This document shows positions 1 through 5,135 of a stretch of DNA of 5,135 nucleotides, piece by piece. The position numbers and the translations under genes were made by a program. This DNA comes from Chloroflexota bacterium (GTDB taxonomy: Bacteria; Chloroflexota; Anaerolineae; Aggregatilineales; UBA2796), in the NCBI GenBank assembly GCA_003695215.1, contig RFIM01000143.1, positions 1 to 5,135 of the forward strand, read 5' to 3'. The notes below the pieces were generated by a model that worked only from the letters and a program-made list of their open reading frames with translations, had not been told where the DNA came from and did no database searches. Numbering within the stretch: position 1 is the first letter of the stretch; the number at the start of each line of letters is the position of its first letter.

Positions 1-962
1 AAGCCGCCATACCAATAGTCGCCATGCAGCAGCGGATGACCAATTGCAAAGCCTAACAGCACCACGAGCGGCAGCATCGCCAAGCGGAAGCGCTTAGCGT
101 GCCACAAGCGTACAGCGCCGAACAAACTCGCCAGCAAAATCGGCGAGAAGACCCACAGGCTGAAGCCCGGACTGACCAAGTAAGCCGCCAATGCCTCAGA
201 GAGATTGTGTGCGGCGCGCTCGAGCCGCTCAGGCGTGAAAAAACGTCCTACCAGGCTTTCCCAGCGCAACGCCACAATACCCAGTGCTAAAAGCGCGCTG
301 ATCAAGCCAATGCGCCACGCGCTTCTCTGCGCCCGCAGGACGTTCGCTACGCCCAACAACGGCACTATGGCGAAAAACAAGCCCGCCTGCTTGGTCAGCA
401 CAGCGGCCAAGACAGCGCCAAAGGCTGCTATTAGCCATACCACACGGCGCGGCGCTGCTAGCCAGCGCTCGGTCAGATAGCCGACCGCTAAGCCGCACAG
501 CCCCAAGAGCGGCTCACGGAAATACAGCTGCGCATAGGGAAAGGCGATTGTGCCTATGCCGAAGATCAAAGCGGTCAGCGCTGAGACCTTGCGCCTGTAG
601 CCGAGCTGAATGCCATAAGCGTAGAGCAAGACAGCGGTCAGCGCGGTCACCAGCAGGTTGAAGAGCCAGACCGTGTGCATCACGCCGATCTCAGGCAAGG
701 TGCGCGCCAAAAGCACCAGCGGCGCACTCAGGTATGCTTGCAGCGGCTCAACCTCAGCGCTTGGCATGATCTCATGCGGCCCGACTGCAAAGCCAGGGCG
801 CTGGTCGGCGCTCAGCGCCAGCTCAAACGTGCCGTCAATGGTCAAGCTGCGCGCCATATCGAAGAGCAAACGCTCGTCGCCGCTGACAGGATGCCCTGTG
901 AAGACGGCAAAATACAGCGCTGAAAGGCCAACAAACAAGCTCAGCGCGATGCGTGCGTTCAT
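1..962 (-). CDS. Multi-pass membrane protein, probable GT-C-type glycosyltransferase (partial, C-terminus outside window)
   Basis: The frame is open from an ATG at 962 to the window edge, giving 320 residues with no stop, so the C-terminus is missing. Hydrophobic segments are visible at roughly residues 5-21, 97-116, 127-148, 173-190, 193-209, 217-233, 267-285 and 295-310. An acidic SGDE (27-30) follows the first helix. A YFREP stretch (147-151) sits in a later loop, and the visible part ends with GDYWYGG (314-320). This layout (acidic pair after helix 1, F-x-E-P loop, late aromatic-Gly-Gly motif) resembles uncharacterised polytopic proteins related to lipid-linked-sugar transferases of the PMT/ArnT type. 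In those, first-loop acidic residues are catalytic. That would place it in the cytoplasmic membrane, transferring sugar on the outer face. The ATG overlaps the stop of the upstream glycosyltransferase by four bases (ATGA, 959-962), which fixes the start and suggests translational coupling. The coding frame is clear; the family is inferred and the substrate unknown. Confidence 0.8.
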   Translation of the reverse strand, partial: MNARIALSLFVGLSALYFAVFTGHPVSGDERLLFDMARSLTIDGTFELALSADQRPGFAVGPHEIMPSAEVEPLQAYLSAPLVLLARTLPEIGVMHTVWLFNLLVTALTAVLLYAYGIQLGYRRKVSALTALIFGIGTIAFPYAQLYFREPLLGLCGLAVGYLTERWLAAPRRVVWLIAAFGAVLAAVLTKQAGLFFAIVPLLGVANVLRAQRSAWRIGLISALLALGIVALRWESLVGRFFTPERLERAAHNLSEALAAYLVSPGFSLWVFSPILLASLFGAVRLWHAKRFRLAMLPLVVLLGFAIGHPLLHGDYWYGG

Positions 963-2119
963 GCGTCCAGAAACTCGCGATAGAAGGCGATCAGGCGCTC
1001 GGCGCTTGGCAAGATGTGATACAGCTCGAATGCCGCTTGTCGCAAGCGTTGTGCGCGCGCTTGTGCCGCAGGCAAGTCGCGCAAAACGTCTAGCGTCGCT
1101 TCTGCCAAAGCTACCGCGTCATTTGGCGGCACAAGCGCGCCGCGCGCCTCTGCCAACATATCCACTACGCCGCCAACCGCTGTCGCGACGACAGGCACGC
1201 CTGTCACTAGAGCCTCGATGACTGCGCTTGGCAAACCTTCGTTTTTGGAGCATAGCACAAGGCAATCTAGCGCGCCGTAGATCGCAGCTAGATCGTTCTG
1301 CCAGCCCGTGAAGATAACCGACTCAGCCAGGCTGAGCGACTCGGCTTGCTGCTCCAGTGCGCTGCGCAGCTCACCATCGCCGATGATGGCAAAGCGCGCC
1401 TCAGGCAGGCGCTGTGCCACACGCGCCATGGCTTCTAGGAAAAGCGCGTGATGTTTGATCGGCACAAGGCGCCCAACCGTGCCGACCAGCGGCGCGCGGT
1501 CAGGAATGCCGAAGCGCGCCCGGAAATCGCCTGATGGGCGCGCTAAATCGCGCAGCTCCGAGAGATCGTAACCAGGCACGACAATGGCGACCTTATCCAT
1601 AGGCGCGATGCGATAAATTTCCGCGATCTCGCGCCGTAAATTCGGGCTGACGGCGATGATCCGAGTCGAAAGTGCAGCGCCGAAACGCTCTAGAGCGATG
1701 TAAAAGCGCGTTTTCGCCGCGCTGAAGTAGCTATGAAAGACGTGACCGTGATAGGTATGGAAGATGAACGGCACGCCTGCCAACTTTGCTGCCAGCCTGC
1801 CAACAAAGCCGCCTTTGGCTGTGTGCGTGTGCACGATCTGCGGCCGCTCGCGGCGCAACAAGCGGTAGAGCTGCGCAACAGTGGCCAGATCGCGCAAAGG
1901 CGCGATCTCGCGGCCTAGCTGCGGCAAGTACAGCGGCTGCACGCCGACGCGCTCGGCCAGGTAGCTCATATCGCCTTCGCCCTTGCCCAAACTGCCTGCG
2001 ATCAGCGCGCTCTGATAGCCTGCGCGGCGCAGCAGCGCCGTGATGGGAATCACATAGGGCGAAATGCCGCCGATATTCAGGCGCGAGATGATATGTACGA
2101 TCTTGGCAGGCGGCGTCAT
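959..2119 (-). CDS. Glycosyltransferase family 4 (GT-B fold)
   Basis: This is a complete 386-residue protein of normal length for the family. The N-terminal acceptor-side domain opens with IVHIISRLNIGG (7-18), the usual first strand and glycine-rich loop. It then shows HTHTAKGGFVGR (97-108) and HTYHGHVF (121-128), both typical of family 4 enzymes that extend surface polysaccharides. The C-terminal nucleotide-sugar domain carries GTVGRLVPIK (213-222), with the conserved Arg217 and Lys222. It also has GDGELR (247-252), GW-ND (272-276) and the E-x7-E signature Glu294 to Glu302 (EGLPSAVIE). There is no signal peptide or membrane span, so it should act at the cytoplasmic face, moving a sugar from a nucleotide donor to a lipid-linked acceptor. 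Donor and acceptor cannot be read from the sequence. It lies 73 bases downstream of rpmB and overlaps the next membrane protein gene by ATGA, so the two are probably one transcriptional unit. The Shine-Dalgarno is weak, and a strong hairpin ends 16 bases before the ATG. Confidence 0.93.
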   Translation of the reverse strand: MTPPAKIVHIISRLNIGGISPYVIPITALLRRAGYQSALIAGSLGKGEGDMSYLAERVGVQPLYLPQLGREIAPLRDLATVAQLYRLLRRERPQIVHTHTAKGGFVGRLAAKLAGVPFIFHTYHGHVFHSYFSAAKTRFYIALERFGAALSTRIIAVSPNLRREIAEIYRIAPMDKVAIVVPGYDLSELRDLARPSGDFRARFGIPDRAPLVGTVGRLVPIKHHALFLEAMARVAQRLPEARFAIIGDGELRSALEQQAESLSLAESVIFTGWQNDLAAIYGALDCLVLCSKNEGLPSAVIEALVTGVPVVATAVGGVVDMLAEARGALVPPNDAVALAEATLDVLRDLPAAQARAQRLRQAAFELYHILPSAERLIAFYREFLDA

Positions 2120-2135
2120 TGTGGGCTTTCAGACA

Positions 2136-2167
2136 CTGAAGGCGAAACAACGCTGTTTCGCCTTCAG
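2136..2167 (-). repeat. Perfect 14-bp inverted repeat (hairpin) between rpmB and the glycosyltransferase
   Basis: The arms CTGAAGGCGAAACA (2136-2149) and TGTTTCGCCTTCAG (2154-2167) are exact reverse complements around a 4-base loop. The hairpin begins 25 bases after the rpmB stop and ends 16 bases before the glycosyltransferase ATG, both read on the minus strand. No T-tract follows on either strand, so it does not fit a textbook intrinsic terminator. It may partly terminate or attenuate rpmB read-through, protect or process the mRNA, or sit over the ribosome binding region of the next gene. The structure is certain; the role is inferred. Confidence 0.85.
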
Positions 2168-2192
2168 CAGCCAGGGCAATCGCTCACAGCGC

Positions 2193-2396
2193 TCACTTGG
2201 TCTTGCAGAGCGCTTTGATCTGGCGCGCCGTTAGACGCACGCGCACAGGCCTGCCATCAATTTCAATGGTCGCCCATTGCAGGTTGGTGCGGAACAGGCG
2301 CTTCGTCTTTTTCTGTGAGAAGCTGACGTTGTTGCCAACACGGCTTGGGCGTGCCAGCTTGCGGCGCGTCTCGTGATTGATCTTACGCTTCGGCAT
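2193..2396 (-). CDS. rpmB: 50S ribosomal protein bL28
   Basis: The product is a 67-residue basic protein, a structural component of the large ribosomal subunit. The diagnostic core is VGNNVSFSQKKTKR (20-33) followed by LFRTNLQ, matching the bL28 signature G-N-N-x-S-x-x-x-x-K-T-K-R and N-L-Q. A short C-terminal strand-and-helix region follows (IEIDGRPVRVRLTARQIKAL). The start was placed at 2396 rather than the in-frame ATG at 2432. A promoter-like element (-10 at 2433-2438) would start the transcript near 2426, leaving the upstream ATG outside it, and the residues between the two ATGs do not look like bL28. A modest GGGA lies 8 bases before the chosen ATG. The N-terminal CxxC and C-terminal CxxC of zinc-binding bL28 are both absent and only one Cys remains near the end, so this is a cysteine-poor form. 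The segment before GNN is several residues longer than in E. coli. No rpmG partner lies next to it here. Confidence 0.93.
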   Translation of the reverse strand: MPKRKINHETRRKLARPSRVGNNVSFSQKKTKRLFRTNLQWATIEIDGRPVRVRLTARQIKALCKTK

Positions 2397-2432
2397 AGTC
2401 GTTTCCCGTCTCTGCTCAGCTGATTGGGCCAC

Positions 2433-2461
2433 ATTGTAGCCAAAAAGCGAGCCAAGAGCAA
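2433..2461 (-). promoter_or_regulatory. Sigma70-like promoter for rpmB
   Basis: On the minus strand, TTGCTC (2456-2461) and TACAAT (2433-2438) are separated by exactly 17 bases. The -10 box matches the consensus at five of six positions and the -35 keeps the TTG. Transcription would begin near 2426, giving a leader of about 30 bases before the bL28 ATG at 2396. It was found by inspection only. Confidence 0.55.
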
Positions 2462-2467
2462 GGGCGC

Positions 2468-2497
2468 GTCACACAGGCTTGCTAAATGCGGTATACT
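2468..2497 (+). promoter_or_regulatory. Sigma70-like promoter for the deaminase-CYTH gene
   Basis: TATACT (2492-2497) matches the -10 consensus at five of six positions. The best -35 is GTCACA (2468-2473) at 18 bases, four of six matches, so the upstream element is weak. Transcription would begin near 2504, about 45 bases before the ATG at 2549. The element lies back to back with the rpmB promoter, with only six bases between the two -35 boxes, so the polymerase sites may interfere or be co-regulated. Confidence 0.5.
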
Positions 2498-2500
2498 CCT

Positions 2501-2521
2501 TAGGCAAAGGCGCATTGCCTA
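2501..2521 (+). repeat. 7-bp dyad at the presumed transcript start of the deaminase gene
   Basis: TAGGCAA (2501-2507) and TTGCCTA (2515-2521) are perfect reverse complements around a 7-base spacer. The dyad lies a few bases after the -10 box, over the expected start site. It could be an operator or a 5'-terminal mRNA hairpin. A 7-bp match this close to a promoter can arise by chance. Confidence 0.45.
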
Positions 2522-2548
2522 CCCGCGCTTTTTGGGAGAAAGAGTGAA

Positions 2549-4537
2549 ATGGAGCGAGTTGACAAGATTTTGAGCGGCGGCATCGTCTTGACCATGAATG
2601 CTGCCATGGATGTTTTTGTGAATGGCGCGGTTGCCATCAAAGGCGATAGCATCGTGGCTGTGGGCACAGCTGAGGCTATCGCAGAGCGCTATACGGCCGA
2701 CGATCTGGTGCTGTGCGATGGACAGGTGATCATGCCTGGCTTGGTTAACACGCATACCCACGTGCCGATGACGTTGTTGCGCGGCTTGGCAGACGATCTG
2801 CGCCTCGATGTCTGGCTGATCGGCTACATGATGCCAACCGAACACTCTTTCGTCAATCCGCATTTCTGCCAACTGGGCACGAAGATCGCCTGCGCCGAGA
2901 TGATCCGCAGCGGCGTGACCATGTTCGCCGACATGTATTACTTCGAAGCTGATGTCGCCGCCGCAACGGCTGAAGTGGGCATGCGCGCCGTGTGCGGCCA
3001 AACCGTGCTGAAATTTCCCGCGCCTGATGCGCCAAGCTACGAAGATAGCCTGCAATACACGCGCCAATTCATTCAGGCTTGGAAAGGGCATCCGCTGATT
3101 GTGCCTGCTGTGGCGCCGCACGCGCCTTACACATGCACTGATGAAATCCTGAGCGCCTGCGCCGCCCTTGCCCGAGAATTTGACGTGCCGCTGCTCATCC
3201 ACGTCAGCGAGACGCGCCAAGAAGTCGAGGATAGCCGCAGCGAATTCCAAATGCCTGTGGTGCCGCGCATCAAAAAGCTGGGCGTGCTGAACGCCAAAAC
3301 GCTGGCTGCTCATTGCGTCCATGTTGACTCAGGCGAGATTCAAACGCTCTTCAATCATCGCACAGGCGTGGCCCATTGCCCGACCAGCAACCTGAAACTA
3401 GCCAGCGGCATCGCGCCAATTCATGAAATGCTAGAGCGCGGCTTGAACGTCGGCATTGGCACAGATGGGCCTGCCAGCAACAACGACTTGGATATGTTCG
3501 AAGAAGTGCGCCTAGCGGCCATCCTCGCCAAAGGCGCCACGCTCGATCCGACCGTAGTGCCTGCTAAGCAAGCCCTGCTGATGGCAACGCGCATGGGCGC
3601 TCAAGCGATGCACATGGATGCCATCACAGGCAGCCTTGAAGTCGGCAAGCGCGCTGATATCGCTGTGGTGGATATCCAGACGCTGCACAACTCGCCGAAA
3701 TTCTCGCGCGATGAAGACGCCATCTATAGTCAGCTAGTCTACGCTGCTAAGAGCACTGACGTGCTGCACGTGATGGTCAATGGCGTATGGCTGATGCGCA
3801 ACAGGCAATTGCTCACGCTTGATGAAGCCTCGCTTCTGGCAGAAGCTAACGCGCTCGCCCATGAGATCGATCAGTTCTTGATCGCGCGCGAAGGCAACTT
3901 GCTCAACAAGCTGATCGCCATTGGCGGCGTTGAGCGCGCTGAGAGCTTTGAGATTCAAGTCAAGGCGCACTTGCCGCAGCCTGTGGATGCGCACAGCTTC
4001 GTAGCGCCGCTGCTGAACGACGAGCGCGTACAAGTGGTGCGCAAGAGCTACTATCGCCAGTACGATACTTACTTCACCTTCCACGATGAAACGCAAGGGC
4101 GCGTGCGCTACCGCGAAGATGATGCCCTGAACGCTGAAGGCGAAGTGACGCATGTGCGCACACGCCTGACCTATACCTCGCCTGCCAAAGAGCGCGAGTT
4201 CGACCGTGCAGTGCTGCTGAGCCGTTCCCAGTTCATCGCGCCTGCCACGCGCCCGTTGCGCTTCTACCGCGAGTATTTCCGCGCCAACGCTGAGTATGAA
4301 GTTCACAAAATTCGTCATCGTTGGCATCTGCTCTACAAGGGCGTGCTGTTCTACCTGAACATTGACGAGCTGATCCTGCCTCAGGTGGGCGGCACGTTCG
4401 TTGAAATCAAGAGTCAGACCTGGTCAATGCGCGATGCTGAATACAAAGCCACTCTGGTCAGCGAGTTGTTGACCATACTTGGCATGACCGAGGAGTTGCG
4501 CGTTCACAAAGAATATATCGAATTCGCCGCCACTTGA
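2549..4537 (+). CDS. MTA/SAH deaminase-type amidohydrolase fused to a C-terminal CYTH domain
   Basis: This 662-residue protein has two parts. Residues 1-440 form a full amidohydrolase like 5'-methylthioadenosine/S-adenosylhomocysteine deaminase (MtaD). By comparison with that family, the metal ligands are His69, His71, His218 and Asp306 (GTDGPASNN). Catalytic Glu221 lies in HVSET and His255 in AAHC, while His191 (PHAPYTC) is expected near the substrate. The reaction would be hydrolytic removal of the 6-amino group of an adenosine derivative in the cytoplasm, feeding purine or methionine salvage. Residues about 466-661 form a CYTH domain: EIQVK (468-472), QYDTYF (504-509), GRVRYRE (517-523), RTRLTY (537-542), NIDEL (604-608) and GGTFVEIK (614-621). 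CYTH proteins use an ExExK tunnel to bind triphosphates (class IV adenylate cyclase, thiamine triphosphatase). Here the second Glu is Gln470, and the late E-x-E is E-I-K, so activity of this half is uncertain. The reading frame is continuous, with GGGAG 10 bases before the ATG. An FHA-domain regulator follows after 22 bases. The deaminase subfamily is firm; the exact substrate is not. Confidence 0.93.
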   Translation: MERVDKILSGGIVLTMNAAMDVFVNGAVAIKGDSIVAVGTAEAIAERYTADDLVLCDGQVIMPGLVNTHTHVPMTLLRGLADDLRLDVWLIGYMMPTEHSFVNPHFCQLGTKIACAEMIRSGVTMFADMYYFEADVAAATAEVGMRAVCGQTVLKFPAPDAPSYEDSLQYTRQFIQAWKGHPLIVPAVAPHAPYTCTDEILSACAALAREFDVPLLIHVSETRQEVEDSRSEFQMPVVPRIKKLGVLNAKTLAAHCVHVDSGEIQTLFNHRTGVAHCPTSNLKLASGIAPIHEMLERGLNVGIGTDGPASNNDLDMFEEVRLAAILAKGATLDPTVVPAKQALLMATRMGAQAMHMDAITGSLEVGKRADIAVVDIQTLHNSPKFSRDEDAIYSQLVYAAKSTDVLHVMVNGVWLMRNRQLLTLDEASLLAEANALAHEIDQFLIAREGNLLNKLIAIGGVERAESFEIQVKAHLPQPVDAHSFVAPLLNDERVQVVRKSYYRQYDTYFTFHDETQGRVRYREDDALNAEGEVTHVRTRLTYTSPAKEREFDRAVLLSRSQFIAPATRPLRFYREYFRANAEYEVHKIRHRWHLLYKGVLFYLNIDELILPQVGGTFVEIKSQTWSMRDAEYKATLVSELLTILGMTEELRVHKEYIEFAAT

Positions 4538-4559
4538 AGCGGACCAGTTCTAACGCAAG

Positions 4560-5135
4560 ATGGAACCGACCATGAGCGAGAATGTGACGCCGAAACTGGT
4601 AGCGACACGTGGTAAGTTTGCACGGCAGAGCTGGGTGATCGAACGGACGCCGCTGGTGATCGGGCGCGAGGCCGATTGCGATATCATCCTCAACGATCCG
4701 AAAATCTCGCGGCAGCACGTGCGCCTGACTCAAACCGCTGATGGGCACTTTCAAGTTGAAGACCTTGAGAGCAGGAACGGCACTTGGGTCAATGGCGTGC
4801 GGCTGAAAGGCTCGCGCCTGCTGGAAGACGGTGACGAACTGGACTTGGCGCGCATGGTCACAATTGTTTTCGTAGCGAGTGAGATCACAGAGCCGTTGGC
4901 GCCTGAGGAAATTCAGGAATCCTACCGCCTGCGGCTTGATCGGAACGCACGACGCGTCTTCATCGGCGATCGCGAAATTCTGCCGCCGCTGAGCGTGCCA
5001 CAGTATCGCCTGCTGGAGCTGCTCTTCGATGCCAACGGCGGCATCTGCACGCGTGAAGACGTCGTCAGCGCAGTCTGGCCTGACGACGTCAGCGATGGCA
5101 TCAGCGAGCAGGCCATAGACGCTCTAGTGCGGCGC
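4560..5135 (+). CDS. FHA domain plus OmpR-type winged-helix transcriptional regulator (partial, C-terminus outside window)
   Basis: The window holds 192 residues, open to its right edge. An in-frame stop at 4551 limits the start to ATG 4560 or ATG 4572. I chose the first, but the second (Met5) is equally possible, since neither has a strong ribosome site. Residues 12-106 are a forkhead-associated domain with every key phosphothreonine-binding position: Gly35-Arg36, Ser50-Arg51-x-x with His53, Asn73-Gly74-Thr75 and Asn78-Gly79. After a short linker, residues about 122-192 match an OmpR/PhoB C-terminal winged helix, with YRLLELL, a G-x-x-x-T-R-E-D turn, VW, and ISEQAIDALVRR at the recognition helix. 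There is no receiver domain, so DNA binding is probably steered by Ser/Thr kinase phosphorylation of a partner, or of the protein itself, rather than by a histidine kinase. The domain order is opposite to EmbR, which has its winged helix first. It is probably co-transcribed with the upstream deaminase-CYTH gene. Its targets are unknown. Confidence 0.9.
   Translation, partial: MEPTMSENVTPKLVATRGKFARQSWVIERTPLVIGREADCDIILNDPKISRQHVRLTQTADGHFQVEDLESRNGTWVNGVRLKGSRLLEDGDELDLARMVTIVFVASEITEPLAPEEIQESYRLRLDRNARRVFIGDREILPPLSVPQYRLLELLFDANGGICTREDVVSAVWPDDVSDGISEQAIDALVRR

Noticed and set aside
205..1221. Several open frames on both strands (205-480 and 658-1221 plus, 229-498 minus)
   Set aside because: They overlap the continuous minus-strand membrane protein and the glycosyltransferase, which have coherent hydrophobic segments and motifs. 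The plus-strand frames read as Arg/Ser/Ala-rich noise.
2397..2432. In-frame ATG at 2432 as an upstream start for bL28
   Set aside because: It abuts the -10 box at 2433-2438 and would lie outside the predicted transcript. The extra 12 residues do not resemble bL28.
2519..3322. 267-residue open frame on the minus strand opposite the deaminase gene
   Set aside because: It lies antisense to conserved deaminase coding sequence and is rich in His and Ala typical of a reversed GC-rich frame. It shows no recognisable motif and would overlap the presumed promoter region.
3734..4327. 197-residue minus-strand open frame opposite the end of the deaminase and the CYTH half
   Set aside because: It is a shadow of a strongly motif-supported plus-strand gene and has no family signature of its own.
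4538..4559. Possible terminator or promoter between the deaminase-CYTH gene and the FHA gene
   Set aside because: The 22-base gap holds no hairpin, T-run or promoter-like hexamers, so co-transcription is more likely.
5058..5090. Perfect 11-bp inverted repeat (GACGTCGTCAG / CTGACGACGTC, 11-base spacer) inside the FHA regulator gene
   Set aside because: It falls within the conserved winged-helix coding sequence and is readily produced by repeated Asp, Val and Ser codons (GAC, GTC, AGC). There is no gene boundary here for a terminator or operator.

Overview
The window reads as ordinary chromosomal DNA of a GC-rich bacterium. A member of the Chloroflexota is my best guess. The hints are a cysteine-poor short bL28, an FHA plus winged-helix regulator, and a large membrane protein with GDE, FREP and YWYGG signatures. 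This placement is inference, because no rRNA or other decisive marker is present. Coding density is high, no gene-free stretch exceeds about 155 bases, and I see no mobile element, tRNA or CRISPR array.

Left half, minus strand, read right to left: rpmB (ribosomal protein bL28, 2193-2396), then a family 4 glycosyltransferase (959-2119), then a multi-pass membrane protein resembling GT-C glycosyltransferases (1-962, running off the left edge). The last two overlap by the four bases ATGA and look translationally coupled. They probably work together in making a cell-surface glycan. A perfect 14-bp hairpin without a T-tract lies between rpmB and the glycosyltransferase pair.

Right half, plus strand: a 662-residue protein (2549-4537) that joins a complete amidohydrolase of the methylthioadenosine/S-adenosylhomocysteine deaminase type to a complete C-terminal CYTH domain (the fold of class IV adenylate cyclase and triphosphate tunnel enzymes). 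After 22 bases comes an FHA domain plus OmpR-type winged-helix regulator (4560 onward, running off the right edge). The two arms diverge from 2397-2548, where back-to-back promoter-like sequences can be read, with a small dyad at the presumed start of the deaminase transcript.

The observations most worth a second look are: the deaminase-CYTH fusion, whose CYTH half has two altered acidic signature positions; its FHA-regulator neighbour; and a near-total absence of the tetranucleotide CCGG (two copies in the window), which is also visible as a switch in proline codon choice.
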